Origin: JASLEW01 sp035544875 | GTDB taxonomy: Bacteria > Acidobacteriota > Thermoanaerobaculia > Multivoradales > UBA5704 | Assembly (NCBI GenBank): GCA_035544875.1 | Contig: DASZZP010000011.1 | Span: 59,908-123,907, forward strand | DNA: 64,000 nucleotides | Direction: 5' to 3' | In this document: positions 35,165-43,943 of the stretch, in pieces | Position numbering within the stretch: the first letter of the stretch is position 1 | How the letters are laid out: each line of letters starts with the position of its first letter | Notes under the pieces: generated by a model | Databases searched by the model: none | What the model saw: the letters and a program-made list of their open reading frames with translations, nothing else | What the model was told of the DNA's origin: nothing | Made by a program: the position numbers and the translations under genes

Positions 35165-35741
35165 GATCGATTGCAGCCAGAGCCATCGCCGCCACCGGTA
35201 GCGAGTGGTCGCCGAGCAGTCGCCGCCGGGGGTCAAGCCGGCAGGTAACCACTCTGCTCGACCAGGCGCTGGCCTTCGGGCTCGAGAAGGAAGTCGACGA
35301 AGCCCTGGATCGCCTTGGTGGCCTTGCGTCCGTCGGCATACATGTAGAGGTCCGCGACACACTTTCGCTGAGCGTTATATGCGCTGCTCCAAATATGCGA
35401 TGAAGCGTCGAACCTACATCTGACCGTGAGCGCGCCGGCCGCCTCGATATCCGAAGCCGCAGCCTCGAACTGCTGCGGACGGCGGCACGGCGCTTCTTCG
35501 CCGAGGCGGAGCCGCTGGACCGGCATCTCCGCATCGGCGGTCCGGCCGAGGACCGGCTCCACGGCAAAACCCTCGACCGCCCTGGAGTCCCTGGGACGAA
35601 GCCTGCGCCCGGCGCCGGAGACGGGCCTCTTGGGTACTCGCGGCGGGCCTCTTGGGTACTTATGGTACAGTAGCAAGACAGCATTATCTTTCGCGAGCCG
35701 CAGCCTCGCGGCTGGCGAGCGAACACGCAAGCGGGAATGCC
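35165..35741. other. Gene-poor junction with PstS remnant and tandem repeat
   Basis: This 577-bp stretch contains the PstS remnant (listed separately), then sequence without recognisable coding content. A 17-bp unit CGGGCCTCTTGGGTACT occurs twice in tandem (35622-35638 and 35644-35660, period 22) about 80 bp before the epimerase start and may be part of its control region. Confidence 0.55.
35233..35352 (-). pseudogene. pstS: Phosphate-binding protein PstS, C-terminal remnant
   Basis: About 40 residues match only the C-terminal end of PstS-type substrate-binding proteins: ADLYMYADGRKATKAIQGF, then FVDFLLEPEGQRLVEQSGYL before the stop. The sequence upstream in the same frame is unrelated to PstS. 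No other pst gene is in the window. It marks a deletion or rearrangement point. Confidence 0.7.
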
Positions 35742-36701
35742 ATGTTGAAGCGCCCCGGTCCGTCACGCGTCCTGGTCCTCGGCCTCGGTTTCATCGGCAG
35801 TCATCTGGCCCGCCGCCTGCATCAGGCGGGGCATGAAGTCGTCGTCGTGAGCCGGACCGCGCCGTCGCCGGCCTTTCTGGCGGACGTCGAGCCTTGCCGC
35901 GTTTTCATTGGTGACGCGGCCGACGCTATCGGAGTCGATGCGCTGATGGCTGGTGTCGAGGCTGCGGTGTACTGCTGCCGAGGTTTGCTCCCGGCCGAAT
36001 CTGTGGCTCGGCCTCGAGTTGACCGCGAATTGACCGTGTTCCCTCTGAAGACCGTGCTCCGCCGCCTCCGCCGCTATCCCGGGATGCGGTTCATCTACCT
36101 CTCCTCGGGCGGAACCGTGTATGGAAGCCCCCTGTATCTTCCGGTCGACGAACGACACCCGTTGAGCCCGATCGTGCCCTATGGCGCCAACCGAGTTTGC
36201 GCCGAACGATTGATCGCCTCCGAAGCAACGCGGCACGGATTGGAGGCAACTGTGCTCAGGCCTTCGAACGTCTATGGACCGGGTCAGCCGGCGAGACGCG
36301 GCCAGGGTGTCATCGCTGCATTCCTCGATGCATCCAAGCGCAATGCTGCCGGCATCGTCTACGGCGATGGCAGCATCGTCCGTGATTACGTGCACATCGA
36401 CGACTTGAGCGACATCGTCGTGACGCTTGTCCAAAGAAAAAATGCCCCGTCACCACTGAACGTCGGCTCCGGTCAAGCGGTTTCACTTCTAGAGGTTGCC
36501 GACATCATACGAATGGTGACTGGCCGCCGGCTGATGCTGACACACCATCCCGAGCGGCCCTATGACGTCAAGGAGATCGTTCTCGACGTCTCTCGACTCC
36601 GTACCCTGATGAGGTTCGAGCCCATCATGATCGAGGAGGGAATCCGCCGCACCTGGAGCGCAGAGAGCGGCGCCGGTGTCAGAAAGGCCGGAGCTCTGTG
36701 A
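35742..36701 (+). CDS. NAD-dependent epimerase/dehydratase (UDP-sugar epimerase-like)
   Basis: This 319-residue extended SDR has the NAD-binding motif LGLGFIGSHLA (13-23), SSGGTVYG with the catalytic Ser/Thr, and LRPSNVYGPGQ. The Y-x-x-x-K motif reads YGANR, with Tyr147 and Arg151 in place of lysine, which may lower or alter activity. It is predicted to epimerise or dehydrate a nucleotide sugar. Its stop overlaps the GTG of the glycosyltransferase gene (GTGA), so both probably work in one glycan pathway. By eye its GC content is lower than that of the genes to the left, suggesting separate acquisition. Confidence 0.85.
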   Translation: MLKRPGPSRVLVLGLGFIGSHLARRLHQAGHEVVVVSRTAPSPAFLADVEPCRVFIGDAADAIGVDALMAGVEAAVYCCRGLLPAESVARPRVDRELTVFPLKTVLRRLRRYPGMRFIYLSSGGTVYGSPLYLPVDERHPLSPIVPYGANRVCAERLIASEATRHGLEATVLRPSNVYGPGQPARRGQGVIAAFLDASKRNAAGIVYGDGSIVRDYVHIDDLSDIVVTLVQRKNAPSPLNVGSGQAVSLLEVADIIRMVTGRRLMLTHHPERPYDVKEIVLDVSRLRTLMRFEPIMIEEGIRRTWSAESGAGVRKAGAL

Positions 36702-38569
36702 CCGTATCGCCGGCGCCAACCCTGGGTCCTCAACCCAGTCTGGCCAGGCGCGTGCTACGCAAGGTCCTTCCGTACCGCCTCCGCCAAACGTTGTTTCGCG
36801 CAAGACGCTCTCTCGGCTCGCTCAGAAGGGCAGTGGCACCGCCCCTGAACCGAGCTGCCTGGATCGATCAGCCCGTTTCGGGTGCCACCGTGTACGACTC
36901 GGTGTTGTCGGTGCGAGGGTGGGTGCTGTTCGAGAGCGGCATGGCGTCCCGCGTCGAGGTGAGGCTTGGCGGGAAACTCCTCGGCCTGGCGCGACTCGCT
37001 GTCCCACGGTCCGACGTTGCCGCAGCCTACCGCTCTCCGGATGCCGGATTCTCGGGCTTCGAGCTCGACGCCTTCCTCGGCCACGTCGGCTGGGGCTCGG
37101 ACCGGCATCTGCTCACCGTCGTCTGCCACGGCATCGGCGGAGAGATCGCGGAAGCTGCTCCGTTGTTCCTGCGGCTAGCAGCGCCGCCACCTCCTCCGTC
37201 TCTTCGGCCAACCAGCAAGCGGAGGCTTCTTGCCGTCACCCACCAACTCGATCTAGGTGGAGGTCAGCTCTACTTTCACGACCTGCTCAGCGGGCTGGCG
37301 GTGCAGCACGGCTTCGAGATCACGCTCGTGTCTCCGGTAGACGGAGCTCTGCGGCAGCGGGCTCAGGAGTTGGGGCTGACGGTCGAGCTGATCGCTCCCT
37401 GGGGCGAGCGATCGGCCCCTGCCTACGAAGCGCGCCAAGCCGAGCTCGTCGCATGGGCACGCGAGCATGCATTCGACGCCGTGCTGGTGAACACGCTGAC
37501 TGCGTTTGGCGGGGCCGACCTTGCCGGGCGCCTATCGCTGCCGTGCCTGTGGGCGATTCACGAGAGCTTCCCGCTGGAGCTGTTCTGGTGGGCGGGTTAC
37601 GGTCGCAGGGGCGTCGCGCACGCGGTCAAGGCATGCGCGGTGCGCGCCCTCCGCAACAGCACCGCCTTGATCTTCGAGGCGCAGGCGACGAGGACTCTTT
37701 TCGAACCGCAGGCCGACTCTGATCGCCGCCTCCACATTCCGTACGGGGTCGACATCGATGGCATCGACACGTTCCGGGCCGGGAATGAACGCGGGAGAAC
37801 CCGCAGCCGGCTCGGCATCCAACCTTTCGAATTCATCATTCTGTGCGTTGGTACGGTACAGCCCCGCAAGGGTCAGAACTTGCTTCTCCGCGCATTTCAA
37901 GACGTCGCGTCGAAGTATCGTGAGGCGAAGCTCGTTTTCATCGGCGACCTCGGCGACGGGCATGGTCGCGGCCTGCGCGAGTGCGCCTCGAGAGGCGCGG
38001 CAGCGACAAGAGTCCGGGTCCTGCCCGTCGTCGAGAACGTCTACGAGTGGTACGGTGCCGGCGATCTGCTCGTCTGCGCCTCGGATGTCGAGTCCATGCC
38101 GCGTTCGGTCCTCGAGGCGATGGCTTTCGAGCTGCCGGTGCTCGGTACGGACGTCTTCGGTCTTCCCGAGCTGATCCAGGACGGCGTCACCGGCTATCTG
38201 TGCCAGCCAAACGACCGCGGGAGCCTGGTCTCGGCTCTTTGCCGAAGTCTGGGCGACCCGCCGGAGCGGCGCCGGGAGATCGCGGCGGCAGCGCGGAGCA
38301 TGGTATGCCGCCGGCACGACGTCAGCGGCTTCGTGACCGCCTACGCCGTGCTGCTCGACGGTCTGTTCGCCAATCGCGCGGCCTCGCCACGTTCCTTGCT
38401 TGCTCGCTGGAGCGGCGCAGACGGGCACGCGGCCGTGGAAGGCGCTGGCGGCGACGGCGGAGCTGGCGATCCTCTTCACGCGTCGCCGCGGTTCGCTAGC
38501 GCCTCAGGATCCATACCTGCTGACCGTCAACCAGCGGAAACGCCTTCGCAGCTCGCGGAAAAAGGATGA
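36698..38569 (+). CDS. Glycosyltransferase family 4 with N-terminal beta domain
   Basis: This 623-residue protein starts with GTG overlapping the epimerase stop. Residues 1-50 are basic; 55-165 form an extra beta-rich domain (PVSGATVYDSVLSVRGWVLF) often fused to glycosyltransferases. The GT-B enzyme spans about 175-555: the donor-site elements CVGTVQPRKGQ and the E-x7-E region SMPRSVLEAMAFELPVLGTD are clear. It should add a sugar from an NDP donor to an extracellular polymer precursor. The last 25 codons overlap, tail to tail, the membrane protein encoded on the other strand. The low-complexity C-terminus (about 575-623) may be a read-on. Confidence 0.88.
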   Translation: MTVSPAPTLGPQPSLARRVLRKVLPYRLRQTLFRARRSLGSLRRAVAPPLNRAAWIDQPVSGATVYDSVLSVRGWVLFESGMASRVEVRLGGKLLGLARLAVPRSDVAAAYRSPDAGFSGFELDAFLGHVGWGSDRHLLTVVCHGIGGEIAEAAPLFLRLAAPPPPPSLRPTSKRRLLAVTHQLDLGGGQLYFHDLLSGLAVQHGFEITLVSPVDGALRQRAQELGLTVELIAPWGERSAPAYEARQAELVAWAREHAFDAVLVNTLTAFGGADLAGRLSLPCLWAIHESFPLELFWWAGYGRRGVAHAVKACAVRALRNSTALIFEAQATRTLFEPQADSDRRLHIPYGVDIDGIDTFRAGNERGRTRSRLGIQPFEFIILCVGTVQPRKGQNLLLRAFQDVASKYREAKLVFIGDLGDGHGRGLRECASRGAAATRVRVLPVVENVYEWYGAGDLLVCASDVESMPRSVLEAMAFELPVLGTDVFGLPELIQDGVTGYLCQPNDRGSLVSALCRSLGDPPERRREIAAAARSMVCRRHDVSGFVTAYAVLLDGLFANRAASPRSLLARWSGADGHAAVEGAGGDGGAGDPLHASPRFASASGSIPADRQPAETPSQLAEKG

Positions 38570-40226
38570 AAAGATCGTCGCCAAGAACCGTTGACGCCGT
38601 GTGTTGGTTGGGCCATGACGTTTGATCGCGCCGGGGTCGGATGTAGAGCACGAAATCATAGCGGTTCAGCTCGGCGCGAAGCCGGTCGATGTGTGCGCGG
38701 TCGGCGGGAGGATCGCTGAACGTGAACGGATCGCCTCGCAGGTGGGCGAGGTAAGAGAATGTGTTTGGATTGATGCTCGGGTGCTCCTGGACGATCCCGA
38801 CGCTGCGTACTGCAAGCCCGCTGCCGCCGCGGCTCTCAGCTTCGAGGTAAGCAAGGACCGGCGTCGCGTCATCGGTAGGTTCGGGCCGATGTTCGTAGCC
38901 AACCGTCGCCGCGTCGACCGGGAGAATCACATGGCCGAACCGTGTTGCGACAACGATGCGTTCGGGAAGTCCGCTGATCGGCGGCAGGAACGTCAGCAGC
39001 GTCTGGAGGATTCCGCCGGCGCAGATCGCCGTGACGACGAGTCGGCGCAGCGGAATCCACGGGATGGAAACGGCGAGACAGGCAACGAGCACGGCAACAC
39101 CCGGCATCGCCGAAGCCACGAAGCGAGGGTCCTGGTTATGCGCCGCAGCGACGGCGACATAGGGCGCCGCGACCCAACTCCCCGCGAATGCCGCTCGCCG
39201 CAAGTCGCGGGGTGCCATCCATCTGGCGCCAGCCACCCGGCCTGCCACGACCAGACCCAGGGCCGCAAGACCGCAGAGCGCGAGGACCCAGGAAAGGTGA
39301 TGGTTGATCAGGCCAAGAGTGAAAGCGGTAATCGCTTCCAGGCGGAGGGGCTGAGAGGGCCCATATGCTCCGGTGTCGCGAGTCGCGGCACGAAAGTGTT
39401 CGAGGGTTACCGCCCACGTGTGCGCATACCAGCAGGTTGGCAGGGCGGTCCCCAGGAGAAGCGCGATGGCGGCGTTGCGGATCCTGCGCAGCGCCCGGCT
39501 GGTCCGGCCCGAGCGCGCCTCCCTGACCGCGACGACCATGGTGCACAGCGCCGTCACGGCGAGCGGCCCGGCAATCAGTCCGGGGAACGTCACCTTCGTC
39601 AACCAGCCCGCGCTGCCTACGAGACCAAGCAGGACCGACGCCCGCGTGTCCTCGAACTCGCGAACGACCAGAAGCAGGAGCACGGCCAGGGTGGTGAGGG
39701 AGATCAGGAGGAGCTCGACCAGGACCTGTTGCGAGAGGCCCACGATCAGGGGCGTCGTCGCCGTGATCGCCATCGCCAGCAGGCCCGCCCGTCGGTCGAC
39801 GAGGCGACTGGCGATCGCCCCCACCGATAGCAAGAGAATCGGCCAGACGAGCAGGTTGACCAGTAACCCGCTCTGTGCAGATCCGCCAAAGAGGAGGAAG
39901 AACGGAACCATCGCCAGCGGCAGCAGCGGCGCCCTCTCAGGGTCGATCGTGAGGATCTCGTGGCCCAGACCGCGGAGGCCGTGCTCCTCGAGGCCTTTGA
40001 CGAGGTCCAGAGCGACATCGAGGTAGTGGGACTGGTCCCACGCAGGAGGCAACCTGTCGATCTTGATCCAGAGCGCGGTCAGAGCCATGCTGGCGACGAC
40101 GATCAGCAGCCGAGCTGCCGTCCAAAGGGATAGCCGGTCTCGGCCGGTTGAGGCAGGGGAAGCTGACTCGGCGTTCGCGCTTGCGGCGCTAGCTGCCGTA
40201 TGCAGCCGGGACTGGCGGCCAGGCAT
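38496..40226 (-). CDS. GT-C type membrane glycosyltransferase-like protein
   Basis: This 576-residue protein has about 11-12 TM helices. The first periplasmic loop has PPAWDQSHYLDVALDLVKGL, where the Asp of WDQ matches the acidic motif of ArnT/PMT-like (PF13231-type) transferases that use polyprenyl-phosphate sugars. The C-terminal 130 residues are soluble and mixed alpha/beta. It is convergent with the GT4 gene, with a 74-bp overlap of coding ends. Its company with epimerase and GT4 suggests cell-surface glycan assembly. The acceptor is unknown. Confidence 0.8.
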   Translation of the reverse strand: MPGRQSRLHTAASAASANAESASPASTGRDRLSLWTAARLLIVVASMALTALWIKIDRLPPAWDQSHYLDVALDLVKGLEEHGLRGLGHEILTIDPERAPLLPLAMVPFFLLFGGSAQSGLLVNLLVWPILLLSVGAIASRLVDRRAGLLAMAITATTPLIVGLSQQVLVELLLISLTTLAVLLLLVVREFEDTRASVLLGLVGSAGWLTKVTFPGLIAGPLAVTALCTMVVAVREARSGRTSRALRRIRNAAIALLLGTALPTCWYAHTWAVTLEHFRAATRDTGAYGPSQPLRLEAITAFTLGLINHHLSWVLALCGLAALGLVVAGRVAGARWMAPRDLRRAAFAGSWVAAPYVAVAAAHNQDPRFVASAMPGVAVLVACLAVSIPWIPLRRLVVTAICAGGILQTLLTFLPPISGLPERIVVATRFGHVILPVDAATVGYEHRPEPTDDATPVLAYLEAESRGGSGLAVRSVGIVQEHPSINPNTFSYLAHLRGDPFTFSDPPADRAHIDRLRAELNRYDFVLYIRPRRDQTSWPNQHTASTVLGDDLFILFPRAAKAFPLVDGQQVWILRR

Positions 40227-40291
40227 CGGATCGCAGCATAGCAGCCCCGCAGGGCGCAGGAGGTAAGATCGTAGGCGGAGGGAAACGCACC

Positions 40292-40582
40292 ATGTGCAGG
40301 AACATCCGAACGCTCTTCAATTTCGAGCCACCCGCCACCGACGACGAGATCCGCGCGGCCTCGCTTCAGTTCGTGCGCAAGCTCAGCGGATTCAACGCGC
40401 CATCGAAGTCGAACGAGGCCGCGTTCAACCGCTCGGTGGAAGAAGTCTTTCAGGTCGCCCGGCGGCTGGTCGATTCCCTGGTGACCATCACGCCCGCTCG
40501 CGACCGCGCGGTGGAAGCCGCCAGGGCGAAGGCGCGGGTGGCACAGCGATTCGGCCGGCCGAGCTCGGGTGCCGGAGGCTAG
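40292..40582 (+). CDS. DUF2277 domain-containing protein
   Basis: This 96-residue protein starts MCRNIRTLFNFEPPATDDEI and continues with QFVRKLSGFNAPS, NEAAFNRSVEEV and VTITPARDRAVE, which is the whole DUF2277 family pattern at its usual length. Function is unknown. The stop codon TAG at 40580-40582 lies inside the 7-bp target duplication of the insertion sequence, so the coding region is intact. Confidence 0.92.
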   Translation: MCRNIRTLFNFEPPATDDEIRAASLQFVRKLSGFNAPSKSNEAAFNRSVEEVFQVARRLVDSLVTITPARDRAVEAARAKARVAQRFGRPSSGAGG

Positions 40583-40584
40583 CT
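40578..40584. repeat. IS target-site duplication, left copy (GCTAGCT)
   Basis: GCTAGCT directly precedes the left inverted end of the insertion sequence and is repeated directly after the right end (42324-42330). Confidence 0.85.
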
Positions 40585-42323
40585 AGTTCCTGTCCTGGAG
40601 CGGTAAGTAGAAGAAAGAAAAGGACTTAAAGGCGCATTCGGGCTGGCTTTTTTCCGCCAAGTTGCGTAGAATCAGGTTGCCAAACCGTTGATTCAAAACA
40701 GCTTAGGCAGAAGAGGAGGCCAACCCGAATGCGCGAAGCCCGTAAAACTCAGCACAGCCTGCGCGAGAACTGGCTCGATCTCGGTCACGCCGACGAGCTG
40801 CGAACCATCTCTCGGCTCCTCGACGACCATCCTAAGATCGAAGAGCTCGCCTTGCAAGATCTTCGCGCCGCCTGCCACTCCCAGGAGCTGGCCTGTGGCG
40901 CAGGTGGACTGAGCGCCGAGCAGGTCGTGCGGATTCTGCTGGTCAAGCAGATGAATGGTTTCAGCTACCGCACGCTCGCCTTCCATCTCGCCGACTCGCG
41001 CAGCTACCGCACCTTCTGCCGCCTGGGCATCACCGACAAGGTGCCGTCGAAGTCGGCTCTCAACGCCAACCTCAAGTGCCTCCAACCGGCGACCTTGGAG
41101 GCGATCAACCGCGTGATCGTCGGCGCCGCGCAGGAGGCGAAGGTGGAGACCGGGCGGACCGTCCGCGTCGACTGTACAGTGGTGGAGTCAAACATCCACG
41201 AGCCCAGCGACTCGGACCTGTTGTGGGACTGTGTCCGCGTGATTCTGCGGCTGCTGGGCGAGGCCCGCAAACTGCTCGGACCCGAAAGGGTGGCGTTCGG
41301 CAATCGGACGCGCCGCGCCAAGCGGCGGCGCAAGGAGATCTTCAACGCCAAGACGGCAGTGGACCGGCAACGGGCGTATCGGGATCTGCTGTCGGTCACC
41401 GCGGAGGTCCACGCCTGCGGGCTCGGAGTCCGCGACCTGTTGCGGCGGACGGAGACGCTCGCGGGCTTGGACCCGTGGGAGGCGCTCCAGGTGGAGGGCA
41501 TTGCAGACGCTCTCGACCACTACCTCCCGCTCGCGCAACGGGTGATGGATCAGACCCGTCGCCGCGTGGTGGAGGGCGAGAGCGTGCCGGCCGCAGAGAA
41601 GATCGTCTCGATCTTCGAAGAGCATACCGAGATCATCCGCAAGGACCGCCACGAGACGCTCTACGGTCACAAGATCTGCCTGAGCGGCGGCGCCTCCTCG
41701 ATGATCCTTGACTGCACAGTGTTGCAAGGCAATCCAGCGGACTCCACTCTGGCCAAGACGATGGTGGATCGCCAGTCCGAGATCTTCGCCCGACCGCCAC
41801 GGCAGATCGTCTTCGACGGTGCGTTTGCCTCGAGACGGAACCTGCAGGACATCAAGGCTGAGGGGGTGCGGGATGTGGCATTCTCCAAGAGCCTGGGCAT
41901 AGAGATCGGGGCCATGGTCAAAAGCAGCTGGGTGTACAAGCGGCTGCGGGACTTTCGTGCCGGGATCGAGGGCAATATTTCATTTCTGAAACGGGTGTTT
42001 GGGTTGGATCGCTGCACCTGGAAGTCCTGGTCGTCGTTCCAGAGCTATGTTTGGAGCTCGATCCTCAGCTTCAACCTGCTGGTGTTCGCCCGACATCTGT
42101 TGGGCAGACCGCACTCGTAGGCCTGCCTCCCTCCCAGTTGTGTAGGGCCGCTGGCAGCAGCGGCAGGGCCTCGGTCTTTCCAGCAGAGTCCACCGAGGTC
42201 GATGTCACGCCTGATTTACGCCTCCGAAGGGCTGATCTCACATCGCTTAATATCTGCGTATGCTGAAACGCCACAATGCGCTCCCGGAGCCGCGCCGATT
42301 TTGCCCAATTCTGGACAGGAACT
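40585..42323 (+). mobile_element. Complete insertion sequence, ISNCY-like (1739 bp)
   Basis: The ends are perfect 11-bp inverted repeats: AGTTCCTGTCC at 40585-40595 and GGACAGGAACT at 42313-42323. They are flanked by the 7-bp direct duplication GCTAGCT. Inside is one intact transposase gene; about 190 bp of non-coding DNA follow it. Perfect ends, duplication and open frame indicate a recent insertion. It sits between the stop codons of two convergent genes and breaks neither. Confidence 0.93.
40729..42120 (+). CDS. ISNCY-type DDE transposase
   Basis: This 463-residue transposase has an N-terminal helical DNA-binding part (up to about 130, including RILLVKQMNGFSYRTLAFHL) and a DDE core. The first Asp is in VRVDCTVVESNIH, followed by DSDLLWDCVRV. 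The second Asp is in IVFDGAFASRRN, and the Glu in GIEGNISFLKR. These features match the unclassified (ISNCY) group with long N-terminal domains, and not IS5 or IS1182 proper. AGAGGAGG lies 9 nt before the ATG. The frame is uninterrupted. Confidence 0.92.
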   Translation: MREARKTQHSLRENWLDLGHADELRTISRLLDDHPKIEELALQDLRAACHSQELACGAGGLSAEQVVRILLVKQMNGFSYRTLAFHLADSRSYRTFCRLGITDKVPSKSALNANLKCLQPATLEAINRVIVGAAQEAKVETGRTVRVDCTVVESNIHEPSDSDLLWDCVRVILRLLGEARKLLGPERVAFGNRTRRAKRRRKEIFNAKTAVDRQRAYRDLLSVTAEVHACGLGVRDLLRRTETLAGLDPWEALQVEGIADALDHYLPLAQRVMDQTRRRVVEGESVPAAEKIVSIFEEHTEIIRKDRHETLYGHKICLSGGASSMILDCTVLQGNPADSTLAKTMVDRQSEIFARPPRQIVFDGAFASRRNLQDIKAEGVRDVAFSKSLGIEIGAMVKSSWVYKRLRDFRAGIEGNISFLKRVFGLDRCTWKSWSSFQSYVWSSILSFNLLVFARHLLGRPHS

Positions 42324-42330
42324 GCTAGCT
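42324..42330. repeat. IS target-site duplication, right copy (GCTAGCT)
   Basis: GCTAGCT follows the right inverted end of the insertion sequence; the sequence continues AGCTAGTC into the stop codon of the minus-strand gene. Confidence 0.85.
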
Positions 42331-42332
42331 AG

Positions 42333-42971
42333 CTAGTCATACACCTCGACTTGGATCACGTTCCCGCGCATGTCGGCTTCGACCCATCCATTCTTGCGCG
42401 CACCATCGACATTAACTTGAATAATCGGCCCCTCGTAGTCTATGCCCCAGTAGATGTAGACCCGTACCACGACTCCGCCTTCGAGCCCCAGTCGCGTGAT
42501 CGCCTTGTCGACGAGCGGGGGGACAGTGTTTTCAGCCTGCGCCAACACTTCATCCCAGTCAAACAGATGGTACCGCTCCAAGCCGGGCCCGCGCACGGGA
42601 GTCGGCTCGTGGAGCACGCCCCTGTCGCAGTCGTACCGATACTCATCCACGTTTTCGGGCTTGTCTGGATCCTGTACTTCCAGACTGGCTCCATATCGGT
42701 CGATATAGAAGTTTAGTGCGCGGCGTCTGCCGGGCAGCTCCTTACGAAAGGCACGAAGTGTGTCGTGGATCCGAGCCGCTGCCCAGAACGGTTCGGTCGC
42801 CTCATTCTCATTCGCGTCCGCGCTCAATCGCTGCGACACCAGGGGCTGGTCAACGGCGACCACTTCCTGGGCGCGAGCTCCTCGCCGTGCGTGATCGCAG
42901 TCGAATCCGAGGTCGATGAACATGAGGAGCGCGAATGGCAATACGCGGCGGACCGCCTGACTGATGACCAT
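42333..42971 (-). CDS. Exported protein of unknown function
   Basis: This 212-residue protein starts at the ATG at 42971 with GGAGAAC upstream. It has a short signal-like hydrophobic N-terminus (RRVLPFALLMFIDLGF) and then a mixed domain. Late strands VVVRVYIYWG and GPIIQVNVDGARKNGWVEAD alternate with acidic loops. No family is recognised. Its stop lies 10 bp from the right end of the insertion sequence. A small predicted membrane ORF stands 19 bp upstream. Confidence 0.6.
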   Translation of the reverse strand: MVISQAVRRVLPFALLMFIDLGFDCDHARRGARAQEVVAVDQPLVSQRLSADANENEATEPFWAAARIHDTLRAFRKELPGRRRALNFYIDRYGASLEVQDPDKPENVDEYRYDCDRGVLHEPTPVRGPGLERYHLFDWDEVLAQAENTVPPLVDKAITRLGLEGGVVVRVYIYWGIDYEGPIIQVNVDGARKNGWVEADMRGNVIQVEVYD

Positions 42972-42990
42972 GTTGTTCTCCGGTCGACGA

Positions 42991-43167
42991 TCATGGGAAA
43001 GATCGCGGCCCAGTATAGACAGGGCTTCGGCGGAACGCAATTGACCCCGGGCCGGGGCTCTCGGCTGTCGTAACGTAGAACCGGCGCGCGAACAGCAGCG
43101 CCAGCGGAACGAGCGCTAGAGCGGCTTGGTAACGCGTGTGGTGCGAACGGCGAAGGGTTGCGTCCAT
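42991..43167 (-). CDS. Small predicted membrane protein (58 aa)
   Basis: The ATG at 43167 has a good ribosome site (GGAGACGTCC before ATG). One hydrophobic stretch, QAALALVPLALLFARRF, follows a basic start. It ends 19 bp before the exported-protein gene, so the two could be co-transcribed. No homology recognised; the support is the ribosome site, position and hydrophobicity only. Confidence 0.4.
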   Translation of the reverse strand: MDATLRRSHHTRYQAALALVPLALLFARRFYVTTAESPGPGSIAFRRSPVYTGPRSFP

Positions 43168-43463
43168 GGACGTCTCCTTTGCGTCCTGCCGGTATAGACA
43201 CCCTGGGCGCGGGAAAGGTTCCCTCGGGTGACGGCGACGGTTGGTGGGCTGGTGTCGACGTGCGCTTAACGGTGGGGCCAACGGGCCGGCCAACCTAACC
43301 CGGCCGAGCCGGAACCAAAGAGGTCATGAGCATCGGCTGACTCTTCGGGCGCAGGATTGCTTGGCGGGTTGCGGTCCCGCGAAGGGGAAGGTTAAGCTCT
43401 ACAGAGGACCCGCCGAAGGCAGAGAAACCCGGACCGAGGAGCGGGCACGGGGAGGTCGAAGCG

Positions 43464-43943
43464 ATGCGAGATTCGGCAATCGCCGTCAGGTATGCAGGGG
43501 GGCGCGGGAGAGCTCGGCTCGGCGCCTGCCTCCTCGCCGGCAGTTTCGCGGCAGCGTTGGTCTACGCCGACATAAGCCTGCCGACCGTGACCAGGGTCTA
43601 CTTCGAGCGCGGCGGCAGGCCTGTGCGCGGTGCGGTCGATTTCACCGTGCGCTGCTTCGGCTACCAGACGTGGCCCACGGATCCGCGGCCCGCAAAAGGA
43701 AGCTACAAACCGAAGGAGGTCTTCTCGTTCTCCGCCAAATGCCCCGACTACGGCTGCGAGATCCACGAGCCCTTTTATCTCAACCACCGGCACATCGACT
43801 GGTGCGATCTGGAGGGCCGGAGCGGAGAACGCCCCTTCAAGATCGAGCGCTACGGCGCCTCGCCCATCGACTTCACGAAGTGTAGCCCTCTTAACGCCGC
43901 GGAGCCGCGACGGTGCGAGATGCGGGTGAAGATTCCACAGTGA
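43464..43943 (+). CDS. Small exported cysteine-containing protein
   Basis: This 159-residue protein has GGAGG upstream, a signal-like segment (LGACLLAGSFAAALVYA, about 20-36) and a mature part beginning DISLPTVTRVYFERGGRPVR. That part carries six cysteines (for example VRCFGY, SAKCPDYGCEI, WCDLEG, TKCSPL), suggesting disulfides. The mature N-terminus resembles small proteins seen beside four-helix membrane proteins in other bacteria. The downstream gene overlaps by 4 bp (GTGA), supporting a functional pair. Function unknown. Confidence 0.7.
   Translation: MRDSAIAVRYAGGRGRARLGACLLAGSFAAALVYADISLPTVTRVYFERGGRPVRGAVDFTVRCFGYQTWPTDPRPAKGSYKPKEVFSFSAKCPDYGCEIHEPFYLNHRHIDWCDLEGRSGERPFKIERYGASPIDFTKCSPLNAAEPRRCEMRVKIPQ

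Noticed and set aside
34091..35362. In-frame 5' extension of the Ser/Thr kinase gene by 424 codons
   Set aside because: It is antisense to the broken permease gene and not kinase-like; the ATG at 34090 gives a normal kinase N-terminus.
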